This document shows, one piece after another, positions 14,671-23,276 of a stretch of 37,123 bases of DNA (positions are counted from its first letter, which is position 1; the number at the start of each line of letters is the position of its first letter). Source of the stretch: Bacillota bacterium (GTDB taxonomy: Bacteria; Bacillota; UBA4882; UBA8346). A program made the translations under genes and the position numbers. Under the pieces are notes generated by a model. It saw only the letters and a list, made by a program, of their open reading frames with translations, made no database searches and was not told the DNA's origin. The stretch is taken from contig JAEYRX010000053.1 in NCBI GenBank assembly GCA_023435225.1, forward strand, positions 1 to 37,123, in the 5' to 3' direction.

Positions 14671-15543
14671 ATGCCTTACGAAGAATTTATGAACATTGCT
14701 CTAAAAGAAGCCAAATCAAGCCTTAAAGAAGGCAATAACGGTTTTGGCGCTGTTATTGTTAAAGATAATAATATTATTACCTTTGCTCATGACCAGGAAG
14801 AAACCGAATCTGATCCAACTTCCCACGCCGAGATAAATGCCATCAAATCAGCATCGAGAATATTGGGCCGAGATTTTGAAAATTGCATTTTAATTTCTAC
14901 TCATGAACCGTGCCCAATGTGCGCCACCGCCATTGTTTGGTCCGGTATCAAAACTTTGGTATACGGATATTCGATTTCCGAAGCAATAGCCGAGGGCAGA
15001 AAACGGATTGACTTAACCTGTAAAGAATTATTTAAACGAGCTGACGCCGATATTAAAGTGCAAGAAGGAGTCCTGCATGACCAGTGTTCCTTATTATACC
15101 GTAAAGACGTCCGTAGTGAGATAAAAAAACTCCGCGGAGCCAAACAAGAAGAGTTGGCAGCACTCCGGGAGAATCTCTTATGCAAGAGAATTGAATGGTA
15201 TAACAAAAACCAGGCAAAACTAAACATAGATAATCAGGATTTGGTAATGAGCGGTTACGAACTGCTCTTGAAAAAACTTGAAATTACTCCTGAAGAAGCC
15301 CCTATTGTAACCAAAACTGCGAACAAAGTAGTCTTTCATTCTAAAAATTTCTGCCCAACCTTAGAAGCATGTAAAATACTGGGCCTGGATACCAGGATGA
15401 TTTGTAGGATTGTTAATGAAAAGCCTACTGATGCTCTGGTAAAACAGTTAAGTAATCGGTTGGAGTTTGCCAGGAATTATGAGAAATTAAGGCCATATTC
15501 TGATTATTGTGAGGAAATGGTTTTATTAAACTTCAAAGAATAA
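14671..15543 (+). CDS. Cytidine/nucleoside deaminase-fold protein fused to a Cys-containing C-terminal domain
   Basis: Residues 1-145 are a zinc-dependent deaminase of the CDA/TadA/guanine deaminase fold: HAEINAI (ligand His52, proton-shuttle Glu54) and HEPCPMCATAIVW (ligands Cys81, Cys84). A charged helix linker follows (about 147-180). The C-terminal 110 residues have FCPTLEACKILGLDTRMICR and a last SDYCEEM, with Cys228, Cys234, Cys245 and Cys280. That part resembles a small domain I cannot name confidently; the cysteines may bind metal. Ordinary TadA or guanine deaminase is about 150-165 aa, so the fusion is unusual. Start is ATG 28 bases after def, with GAGG upstream. The substrate is undetermined. 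Confidence 0.75.
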   Translation: MPYEEFMNIALKEAKSSLKEGNNGFGAVIVKDNNIITFAHDQEETESDPTSHAEINAIKSASRILGRDFENCILISTHEPCPMCATAIVWSGIKTLVYGYSISEAIAEGRKRIDLTCKELFKRADADIKVQEGVLHDQCSLLYRKDVRSEIKKLRGAKQEELAALRENLLCKRIEWYNKNQAKLNIDNQDLVMSGYELLLKKLEITPEEAPIVTKTANKVVFHSKNFCPTLEACKILGLDTRMICRIVNEKPTDALVKQLSNRLEFARNYEKLRPYSDYCEEMVLLNFKE

Positions 15544-15609
15544 CCCAGCCCGGTTTACCGGGGTTGAGAAGGTTTTAAAAAAGCCTAGCCCAGCCGTTTC
15601 AGGGCTGGG
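15544..15609 (+). terminator. Two hairpins after the def operon
   Basis: cccggt-tt-accggg (15549-15562), flanked by pairing aacc/ggtt, is followed by gcccagcc..ggctgggt (about 15588-15610). U-tracts are weak. The rest of the gap to the MFS gene shows no clear feature. Confidence 0.4.
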
Positions 15610-15820
15610 TGGACAGAATTAACATAAATTAATTTCTCCTTCATTTGCCTCAAATAGCCTGATTTATTTGTTTTTTGGCCTCAATCGAGTTTACTCCAAA
15701 TCTCTCACAAGCACTTATGCATAATTAATAGTCCATTCCCCCAAATCGTTCCTATAATTTTTTCCCACCGGGAAATAATAGCACCTAGATTTGAAATACG
15801 GAAACTAAGGAGCATGACCT

Positions 15821-17068
15821 TTGGATAAGAAACTCTACCCTACTCTAATTGCCCTTTGTCTGGTACCCTTAATCATGGTTCTGGGGAATTCGATGTTAAT
15901 ACCGGTTTTACCGGCGATTCAAAAGGAACTCCATGTAAACCTGGTCCAAGTCGGTTTATTAATTACCGTTTTCTCGATCCCGGCCGGTATTGTAATACCT
16001 TTTGCCGGAATGATCTCCGACCGGGTCGGCCGGAAAACCGTAATGTTCCCTGCTTTACTGGTGTATGGTATCGGTGGAATCCTAGCCGGAATATTTGCTG
16101 TCCTGTTAAAGGAAAATGCTTTTCCCTATATTATTGTAGCCCGGATTATACAGGGAATCGGCGCCGGCGGCACTTATCAACTAGGGATGGCTTTAGCCGG
16201 AGATCTGATCCAATCCAGTGAACGTTCGCAAGTTTTGGGACTGCTCGAAGCCTCCAACGGGCTGGGAAAAGTTATCAGTCCATTGGCCGGAGCAGCTATT
16301 GCTTTGATAACTTGGTACACTCCTTTTTTTGTATATGGTGTTCTAGCTATTCCGGTGGCTTTCCTGATTTTGTTTATTGTGAAGGAAGACACCCAAAAAT
16401 TAAAACAAAGCGCTCAGCCGATTCCCCAATATTTGCAAAATATGTTTAAAATATTTAAACAAAAAGGGCTGGCCTTGATGATCTCCTTTTTAAGCGGCTT
16501 CCTGGTTTTATTTTCGCTCTTCGGCTTACTCAGTTTTTTCTCGGATTTATTGGAAAAGCAGTTTAAGTACGGAGTTTTTCAACGGGGATTGATCTTAGCG
16601 ATCCCGGTATTGATAATGGCTATTGCTGCCTTCATTCTGGGGACCGTGATGCAAAAACAACTGGCAAAAATCTTGAAGTATGCGGCAGTATTGGGATTAT
16701 TTCTGGTTGGAACGGGATTAATCCTTTTCTGTCCTTGTCATACACCATTATGGTTTACGTTAAGTTCCGCCATACTTGGACTAGGAACCGGGGCTGTCCT
16801 GCCTTCCCTAAATACCTTGATTACCTCCTCCGCCCCAAAGGCTGAACGTGGTTTGGTAACCTGTTTATATGGGACAGTCCGCTTTTTCGGGGTGGCGGTA
16901 GGCCCACCTTTATTCGGTTATGCGGAAAAACTAACTAAACCACCGATTTTTTTTACCACTGCCGGAGTCTGTATCGGCTTGGGGCTTCTTTTCTGGTTTT
17001 TCGTTAACCCTCAAAAAATAATTCCTCAGGATATTCAGGGGAAAACAAAGGGGAAGAATGGAAAATAA
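15821..17068 (+). CDS. Major facilitator superfamily transporter (drug-efflux-like, 12 TM)
   Basis: The 415-aa hydrophobic protein has about twelve membrane segments and MFS motif A between TM2 and TM3 (GMISDRVGRKTV), with GLGTGAVLPSLNTLI in the C-terminal half. It looks closest to the proton-driven efflux group rather than sugar transporters. The start is TTG at 15821, supported by AAGGAG at 15807-15812 with eight bases between. It appears monocistronic, convergent with the amidase gene. The substrate is unknown. Confidence 0.85.
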   Translation: MDKKLYPTLIALCLVPLIMVLGNSMLIPVLPAIQKELHVNLVQVGLLITVFSIPAGIVIPFAGMISDRVGRKTVMFPALLVYGIGGILAGIFAVLLKENAFPYIIVARIIQGIGAGGTYQLGMALAGDLIQSSERSQVLGLLEASNGLGKVISPLAGAAIALITWYTPFFVYGVLAIPVAFLILFIVKEDTQKLKQSAQPIPQYLQNMFKIFKQKGLALMISFLSGFLVLFSLFGLLSFFSDLLEKQFKYGVFQRGLILAIPVLIMAIAAFILGTVMQKQLAKILKYAAVLGLFLVGTGLILFCPCHTPLWFTLSSAILGLGTGAVLPSLNTLITSSAPKAERGLVTCLYGTVRFFGVAVGPPLFGYAEKLTKPPIFFTTAGVCIGLGLLFWFFVNPQKIIPQDIQGKTKGKNGK

Positions 17069-17084
17069 TTTCTTTTCTCCGTGC

Positions 17085-17126
17085 CTCTGTGTCTCTGTGG
17101 CTAATTATAGGTATAGAGACACAGAG
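17085..17126. terminator. CTCTGTGTCTCT inverted repeat between convergent genes
   Basis: ctctgtgtctct (17085-17096) pairs perfectly with agagacacagag (17115-17126). It sits between the MFS stop (17068) and the amidase stop (17154), so it may act as a bidirectional terminator. It belongs to a family with copies at 24709, 28342 and 29680. Confidence 0.5.
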
Positions 17127-17153
17127 TTTCAGTTAATAAATAGTTTCAATAGA

Positions 17154-17993
17154 TCAGCTATTATTATTTCGCTTATTAACGACTTGATATAAATCTTGGC
17201 GGCGATGCTTTAAAAGCGGTAAACCGCGTCGGACTTCATTTATACGGTCGGTGTTGATAGTTACTACTTCAACGCTCTCTTCAATGCCAGCCTCCATGAT
17301 TACATCACCCCAAGGGTCAACCACCAAAGAATGCCCGTAGGCTACATAACCGGCCTTCTCATCTCTGGCCGGACTAACACCGATCATATACACTTGATTA
17401 TCGATTGCCCTGGCCCGGAATAAAGTCTCCCAATGGGCCGGGCCGGTGGTTAGATTAAAGGCGGCCGGAATAATCACCGCAATAGGGTCTTCTTCCGATA
17501 AGAGTCTAAAATTTTCCGGGAAACGGAGATCATAACAGATAAGAAGTCCAAACCGGCCATATTCAGTCTGAAAGCTAGTAATCCGGTTACCGGGAGTAAG
17601 GATGGCCGACTCTTGAAAGGAGACTCCACCGGGTATCATTACATCAAATAAATGAACCTTCCGGTGTTTGGCGATTATCCGGCCTTGGCGGTCGAAGACA
17701 AAGGAAGTATTATAGTAACGTTCTCCTTCTCGTTCGGGAATTGAACCTCCGACAATATAACAGTCATTTTCCCGGGCCAACCCTGCCAATAACCGGATCG
17801 ATTCACCGGTTTTTTCTTCTTCCGCAAACCGGGGGAAGTATTTTAGTTGATAGGGACAATTAAACATTTCCGGTAAAGTTACAATATCCGCCCCTTTTTG
17901 AGCAGCTTCTTTAATCATCCGGGCAGCTCGTTCCAAATTGCCGGCTTTATCAGTCCCTACTTGCAGTTGACAAATTCCGATATTTATATACAC
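17154..17993 (-). CDS. Carbon-nitrogen hydrolase (nitrilase superfamily, Nit2/omega-amidase-like)
   Basis: The 279-aa enzyme has the catalytic triad of the superfamily: Glu42 in TLPEMFN, Lys112 in HRKVHLFD and Cys153 in LLICYDLRFPE. Motif order and length match Nit2/omega-amidase-like amidases that hydrolyse small omega-amides, but the branch is not certain. The start is GTG at 17993 with AAGGTGA upstream. It lies 80 bases behind the GH65 gene in the same direction and may be co-transcribed, though its chemistry does not obviously belong to disaccharide use. Confidence 0.85.
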   Translation of the reverse strand: MYINIGICQLQVGTDKAGNLERAARMIKEAAQKGADIVTLPEMFNCPYQLKYFPRFAEEEKTGESIRLLAGLARENDCYIVGGSIPEREGERYYNTSFVFDRQGRIIAKHRKVHLFDVMIPGGVSFQESAILTPGNRITSFQTEYGRFGLLICYDLRFPENFRLLSEEDPIAVIIPAAFNLTTGPAHWETLFRARAIDNQVYMIGVSPARDEKAGYVAYGHSLVVDPWGDVIMEAGIEESVEVVTINTDRINEVRRGLPLLKHRRQDLYQVVNKRNNNS

Positions 17994-18073
17994 TTTATCA
18001 CCTTAAGAAATTTTATAACTTATTTTATTATAGATTTTGAATACATTATACGGAGTCCAGCCCAAGATCTATC

Positions 18074-20416
18074 TTACCCAGTAAAACTAATAATCGGATA
18101 GTCTCTAGTTAATAATCTTTCTCCACCATAATGGAGAATTATCAACTCATCCCCTTCAAGGAGTTCATATTTGGTACCCTGATGGTTAACAGTTATATTA
18201 ACCAATTTTCCCCGGTAAGTGATTTTAAAACTATACTCTTCCCAGCCATTAGGAAGATATGGTTTAAAACTAAGGACATCTTCATAGGCTCTCATACCGG
18301 CAAACCCGTTTATGACCATCATCCAAGCTCCGGCCATGTTGGCCGTATGAACCCCTGCACTGGTATTCCCATGGAGGTCATCCAAGTCCATCCTGATTGA
18401 GTTCATAAAATATTGATAAGCTCTATCATAATAGCCGATATCGGAAGCTACAATACTAAAGATACATTCCGATAAAGACGAATCATGAGTGGTTATTTTT
18501 TCATAATAATCAAAATTTCTCCGTTTAGCTTCCATATCAAACCGTTGACTCATTAAGAATAAAGCTAAAACCACATCCGCTTGTTTACATACCTGATGCC
18601 GGTAAATAACCAGGGGATGATAGTGCATTAATAACGGCCTCTTCTTTTCTCCCTTATCAAGGTCCCAGATTTCTTTATAAAAAAACGAGTCATCCTGTGC
18701 ATATAATTGTAATTCCTGGTCATATGGCAGATATATATTTTCGGCCGCTTTTTTCCACCGATCCAATTCCCAATCTTCTAATCCGATTTTTGTAGCTAAA
18801 CTCCAATACTCCTCCGGTTTATTTCTTTTCAACCATTGAGCTACCTGATAAGCATAGCCCATATTCTCCCCTGCCATTAGATTAGTATAAAAGTTATTGT
18901 TGACAATAGCGGTATATTCATCGGGTCCGGTAACCCCGTTAATGCAAAATAAGTTGTTTCTTTTTGGGGTGAATTCACCTAAATCCGACCAAACTCTGGC
19001 TGTCTCAAATAAAATCTCGGCTCCGTAACTAATTAAAAAATCAAAATCTCCGGTACCGTCAATATACCTTTTTACCGCAAATGCAATATCAGCGTTAATA
19101 TGGTATTGGGCAGTCCCAGCTGGAAAAAAAGCTGAACATTCCTCACCATTGATAGTACGCCAGGGAAATAGGGCGCCCTCTGGATGAGACAATTGTCTGG
19201 CTCTGGTTCTGGCCTTATCCAAAGTATGGTAACGGTATTCCAAAAGTTTCCGGCTAATCTCCGGATTGGTATACAAAAAGAACGGCATTATATACATCTC
19301 GCTGTCCCAAAAATAATGCCCTTCATACCCTTCACCGGTTAACCCCTTGGAACCAATATTGGTTCTCCCATCTTTACCAACTGATTGTAATAAATGAAAC
19401 ATATTAAATCTGATGCCTTGTTGAACAGCGGGGTCACCTTTTACAATCAAATCAGCCTTATCCCAAAAATTCCTCATATAATCTTTTTGAGCCTTTAGGA
19501 TTTTGGCAAAACCCTCACTTCTGGCTCTAATGGCAATCCTTCTAGCTCCAAAAAGTATTTTATTTTCTCCCACATCCCAGGAGGTTATATAAGCCAAAAA
19601 TTTATTTAAAACTATTGGCCGCTCTTTTTGGGCCTCTATTTTATAAACCACTTCCACCCGGGTTTTATAGCAGATATTTTGAATTTCAAATTGGTTCTTA
19701 GTGACCAGTTGATTCTCCATGGCACAAGCCATTTTAGATTTTACCCGCTGAGTTCGTTGGACTAGTAAGCCGAAATTATCTTCACAGATTACGGATTCTA
19801 CTTCCAAAGTTTTTTTCTTAAGTCCGGAGCCAACCCGGGGATCCGAGTCAGTAGCTATATTCTGAACGTTACCATCCAATGCCGACACTAACCGTATTTC
19901 TCCATCGAAATTAACCGGGGTGACTTTATAACTGATTACAGCCAAGTGTTTATTGGTTTGGGAAATAAGCCGCATTATTTCCAATTTTATTTTACGGCCT
20001 TTTGGGGAAACCCAAATTATACTTCGGCGAAGATAACCTTCTTTAAGGTTTAAACTCCTCCGATAATCAACCAGCTCTCCTTTGAGCATATTAAATTCTT
20101 CATCTTCCAAAAAAAGTTTAATCACTTTGCCGTTGGTTACATTCAACATTGCTTGACTTTTATCCGGAAAACCATAGGCTTTTTCCCCATAATTAATAGG
20201 AACGGTTTCATAAAAACCGTTAATATAGGTTCCTTCAGCGCCGGTAATTTTGATGGATGGATATCCTTCTTCAAAATTCCCTCTCATACCGATATACCCA
20301 TTACCGGTTGCAAAAATAGATTCATTTCTATAATTGTTTGCCGGTTCAAAATTTTCTTCTACAATTTCCCATTCATTATAAGAAAACTGTGGTTTTTTAT
20401 TGATGCTCTTTGCCAT
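18074..20416 (-). CDS. GH65 inverting disaccharide phosphorylase (maltose/kojibiose/trehalose-type)
   Basis: The 780-aa protein cleaves an alpha-linked glucose disaccharide with phosphate, giving glucose and beta-glucose-1-phosphate. GH65 hallmarks are GLTGEGYEGHYFWDSEMYI (about 358-376), GVTGPDEY with general-acid Glu500, THDSSLSE, and the phosphate-loop motif GNTSAGVHTANMAGAW. The N-terminal beta-sandwich (residues 1-270) is complete. ATG at 20416 follows AGGTGA; a GTG three codons upstream is part of that site. The specificity loop PWRTINGEECSAFFPAGTAQ does not let me choose among maltose, kojibiose, nigerose and trehalose. Neighbouring permease genes and pgmB support this pathway. Confidence 0.9.
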   Translation of the reverse strand: MAKSINKKPQFSYNEWEIVEENFEPANNYRNESIFATGNGYIGMRGNFEEGYPSIKITGAEGTYINGFYETVPINYGEKAYGFPDKSQAMLNVTNGKVIKLFLEDEEFNMLKGELVDYRRSLNLKEGYLRRSIIWVSPKGRKIKLEIMRLISQTNKHLAVISYKVTPVNFDGEIRLVSALDGNVQNIATDSDPRVGSGLKKKTLEVESVICEDNFGLLVQRTQRVKSKMACAMENQLVTKNQFEIQNICYKTRVEVVYKIEAQKERPIVLNKFLAYITSWDVGENKILFGARRIAIRARSEGFAKILKAQKDYMRNFWDKADLIVKGDPAVQQGIRFNMFHLLQSVGKDGRTNIGSKGLTGEGYEGHYFWDSEMYIMPFFLYTNPEISRKLLEYRYHTLDKARTRARQLSHPEGALFPWRTINGEECSAFFPAGTAQYHINADIAFAVKRYIDGTGDFDFLISYGAEILFETARVWSDLGEFTPKRNNLFCINGVTGPDEYTAIVNNNFYTNLMAGENMGYAYQVAQWLKRNKPEEYWSLATKIGLEDWELDRWKKAAENIYLPYDQELQLYAQDDSFFYKEIWDLDKGEKKRPLLMHYHPLVIYRHQVCKQADVVLALFLMSQRFDMEAKRRNFDYYEKITTHDSSLSECIFSIVASDIGYYDRAYQYFMNSIRMDLDDLHGNTSAGVHTANMAGAWMMVINGFAGMRAYEDVLSFKPYLPNGWEEYSFKITYRGKLVNITVNHQGTKYELLEGDELIILHYGGERLLTRDYPIISFTG

Positions 20417-20830
20417 AAGTTTCACCTGATGTCTTTATTTACAAACACTAAAAAACAAATCCCTATCATCTTTCTATACTATGGTAAAAGTTCTTACAAA
20501 AAGTACCCAAACTCTCTTTATAGCTCTTCAAGAAACCCATATATAAACTATGGAAACATAATAAAATTATTTTAACAAACCATAACCAACTTTTAAAGTG
20601 TTTTATCCTTTTAAAGAATAAAGAAGATCAAAAAATAATAGTAAACCATTCTTTAATTACCATTACAAGATATATATAGAATGAAGAGAATTTTTTATCC
20701 CTATTGTTGCAACATTTGAATACAATATTTAGTTTATATATTGTATTCAAATGTTGAATTTTGGAATACTGAAGCTCACCTATGCTGGTATTATATTAGT
20801 TTAATCATAATAAACTTCTTTCAATAATAA
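20417..20830. other. Gap between permease 2 and the GH65 gene
   Basis: No gene in 414 bases. It should contain the GH65 promoter, but I see no convincing -35/-10 pair. The clear feature is the 19-bp inverted repeat at 20710-20756. Confidence 0.5.
20710..20756. repeat. Perfect 19-bp inverted repeat, related to 10305-10366
   Basis: caacatttgaatacaatat (20710-20728) and atattgtattcaaatgttg (20738-20756) are exact reverse complements around a 9-nt loop. It lies about 75 bases downstream of the permease stop (20831), but no U-run follows on either side, so it is a weak terminator candidate. The right arm matches the one at 10349-10366 over 18 bases. Confidence 0.8.
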
Positions 20831-21745
20831 TTAGCCCTTAACCGAACCGGCCAGAATTCCTCTTACAAAATATTTCTGGAAAGCCAAGAAAAGAATTAAG
20901 GGTAAAAGCATGGATGCAAAAGCTGCCGGTGTCATAACCTGCCATCCTGAATCCAATGAACCAAGTAAGCTTGAAAGTCTTACCGTCAACGGATTAGCAG
21001 CCGGATTATTTAATACAATCAAAGCTACTAATAAATCATTCCATACCCAAAGGAACTGAAAAATTGCCAAGCTTGCTAAGACCGGTTTAGACATTGGCGC
21101 CACCAACATTAAAAAGATTTTTATACTGTTAGCGCCGTCGATTTTAGCCGCTTCGATTAGTGAATAAGGCAACTGCGAAAAAAAGTTCCGGAAAAGGTAA
21201 ATGCAAAGAGGCAGCCCAAATGCCGTATGGGCCACCCAAATCCCGGGAAAGGCACCGTTTAGATTTAGGCCTTTTAGAGTCATTAATACCGGTATTAATA
21301 CTGTTTGAAGCGGAACAATTTGCATGGCTATGATGGTAATAAAGATTAATTTCCGGCCGGGAAACTTGAAAAATGAAATCGGATAAGCGGCCAATGCTCC
21401 CACAAAAATCGGGAAGAGAGTCGCCGGAATAGCAATAATTAAAGAATTACTAAAACCAGTCCCAATTCCTTTACTTGTTAATACCTCAATATAGTTATCC
21501 AAAGTAAATTTCCCCGGATGCCAAAAAGCGGTCCACCATCCGGTAGTCATCATATCCCCAACCGGACGGATGGAGCTAATGAATAACATCAAAGTTGGCA
21601 AGATCCATATAATAACGATTATGGCTAAAAATATGTTACTTATTAAACTATTGCCGGTTGGGTGAATACTGATACTATCTTTCGGTTTTATTAATCGTTC
21701 AAATATAGCTGGTAATTGCTCTGATTTTCTTTTAACCTGTTTCAT
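20831..21745 (-). CDS. Carbohydrate ABC transporter permease (MalG type)
   Basis: The 304-aa membrane protein has about six TM segments and the EAA loop that docks the ATPase, SLIEAAKIDGANSIKIFLMLVAP by position about 200-222. Start is ATG at 21745, seven bases after AAAGGAG; an upstream in-frame codon would precede that site. It is the second permease of the importer, 51 bases behind the MalF-type gene. Together they form the channel for the sugar delivered by the binding protein at 23277-24530. Confidence 0.93.
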   Translation of the reverse strand: MKQVKRKSEQLPAIFERLIKPKDSISIHPTGNSLISNIFLAIIVIIWILPTLMLFISSIRPVGDMMTTGWWTAFWHPGKFTLDNYIEVLTSKGIGTGFSNSLIIAIPATLFPIFVGALAAYPISFFKFPGRKLIFITIIAMQIVPLQTVLIPVLMTLKGLNLNGAFPGIWVAHTAFGLPLCIYLFRNFFSQLPYSLIEAAKIDGANSIKIFLMLVAPMSKPVLASLAIFQFLWVWNDLLVALIVLNNPAANPLTVRLSSLLGSLDSGWQVMTPAAFASMLLPLILFLAFQKYFVRGILAGSVKG

Positions 21746-21796
21746 GCTGTTTCTCCTTTCATTCATTACAGTTACTTGCCGGATTCGAGGGTTATA

Positions 21797-22975
21797 TCAT
21801 TCCCGGACTGTTTCTTCATAGGCTAAATTCCGAATATTCATAAATAAAACCGGGATTACAGCCAGGAACAAAATAACCGCCATCGCTGAAGCATAATGAA
21901 AATTATTTTGGTTAAAAGCGGTCAAATAAATCCGATTGGCAATTACTTCACTGGAATTAAAGGGACCTCCTTGAGTCAATGTGTAAATAATATCAAAGAT
22001 CTTCAAGACCCACATAATCATCTGAGTTATAACAAGTACAATAGTAGACTGAATTATTGGGATTTCGATTTTAAAAAATATCTGTATAGCGTTGGCTCCT
22101 TCAATATGAGCCATTTCAATTAGTGAATTTGGCACCGATTTTAAAGCCGCGCTAAAAATCACCGTGCTAAAACCTACTTGCATCCAGATTCCGGCTGCTA
22201 TCAAAGCAATATTAACCAAATCAGGCCTCCCCAAAAAGGCTATTCCTGTAAAAGTATTATTGGAAATCAGATTCATTTTTTCCAAAAGATTAAGAATCGT
22301 ATTAGCCATCGCATTAATAGTACCTGTATGAACGTCTTTAAAATACATAAAATTCCAAATTACGGCTGCCGCAGCTCCGGATATTGCCATTGGCAAGAAA
22401 ATTATTGTTTTAGCCAAAGTAGCCCATTTCACCCGATCTGCTAAAGAAGCAATTAATAAACCAAGAATTACGGTAAAAATCGTGAAAAAGACCAGCCAAA
22501 TTAGGTTATTTCTAAAAGCGATTAACATAGCATCATCATTAAACATTTTGAAATAATTCTTAAACCCGCTGAATTCTTGGCCACCGCCCTTTGCTTGTCT
22601 GGTTTGATAGATAGTTGCCGTTAACATCTCCACCGTATCTTTAACGGTCATTTCTTCATTAATATCATCGGGAGCGATTTTGATCTTATAGTTCTTCAGA
22701 GTTTCTTGAAGAACTTTCTCCCCACCCGGTATTTCTTCAAATAAATCTCTCCGGCTGATTTCTTGACCGCTTTCAGCTGCTAACTGTTTCTCAAATGATT
22801 GTCTAAACTCACTTTCGCTGAATTTTACTTCCTGATGAAGACTGAGAATAATAGTTTGAAATGTTGGTAAAACCAGAAAAAATAGAACTAAGATAATTGC
22901 CGGTAACATCCATAAGTAGTATTCTAGCCACCCAATCTTCTTATCCCGGATTAGTTTCGTTAAAAATTGTTTCAT
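21797..22975 (-). CDS. Carbohydrate ABC transporter permease (MalF type) with extracytoplasmic insertion
   Basis: The 392-aa protein is longer than usual (about 290-320). After TM1 (about 20-42) comes a charged loop of roughly 100 residues (about 43-145) before the remaining TM segments. The EAA loop is SLIEMAHIEGANAIQIFFKIEIP. MalF of E. coli also carries a periplasmic insertion in its first half that contacts the binding protein; a similar role here is inference. ATG follows GGAAGTGAG. It is separated from its binding-protein gene by a 301-base gap with two inverted repeats. Confidence 0.9.
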   Translation of the reverse strand: MKQFLTKLIRDKKIGWLEYYLWMLPAIILVLFFLVLPTFQTIILSLHQEVKFSESEFRQSFEKQLAAESGQEISRRDLFEEIPGGEKVLQETLKNYKIKIAPDDINEEMTVKDTVEMLTATIYQTRQAKGGGQEFSGFKNYFKMFNDDAMLIAFRNNLIWLVFFTIFTVILGLLIASLADRVKWATLAKTIIFLPMAISGAAAAVIWNFMYFKDVHTGTINAMANTILNLLEKMNLISNNTFTGIAFLGRPDLVNIALIAAGIWMQVGFSTVIFSAALKSVPNSLIEMAHIEGANAIQIFFKIEIPIIQSTIVLVITQMIMWVLKIFDIIYTLTQGGPFNSSEVIANRIYLTAFNQNNFHYASAMAVILFLAVIPVLFMNIRNLAYEETVRE

Positions 22976-23120
22976 AAACTCACTTCCTTCGGGAAAACTG
23001 ACATAAATTATTTTATTCTATCTAGAAAATGCTATCGATGCCTGTCGTTCACCCAGCTTAATTTTCTTACTTTCATGTGCGCAGCGGTAGCTGGCGTGGA
23101 CGACTACTATGAAATAATCA

Positions 23121-23216
23121 GGAGTCAGGAGCCAGTAAAATTTAGACTTATGCTACGAAACCTAAAATCATTAGTAAACCCAGAAAACTTAACCTGCACT
23201 ACTGACTCCTGACTCC
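23121..23216. repeat. Inverted GGAGTCAGGAG repeat, locus 1
   Basis: ggagtcaggagccagta (23121-23137) and tactgactcctgactcc (23200-23216) pair at 16 of 17 positions around 62 bases. The same phrase recurs at 30471-30666. It lies between the binding-protein and permease genes. The rest of 22976-23276 shows no gene. Confidence 0.7.
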
Positions 23217-23220
23217 TCGA

Positions 23221-23268
23221 AAGAAAGGGGCTGCCCCTATAGATAAACAACTGGAACAGCCCTTCTTT
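23221..23268 (-). terminator. Intercistronic hairpin after the binding-protein gene
   Basis: On the minus strand, AAAGAAGGGCTG pairs with CAGCCC-c-TTTCTTT (one bulged C), starting eight bases after the stop of the binding-protein gene. A short pyrimidine run follows. It could partly terminate or protect the upstream transcript, leaving more binding-protein than permease mRNA, as known for malE-malF in E. coli. Confidence 0.5.
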
Positions 23269-23276
23269 AGTCATAA

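Noticed and set aside
20153..20575. 140-aa plus-strand frame
   Set aside because: Antisense to the N-terminal part of the GH65 gene and its upstream gap; no start signal.
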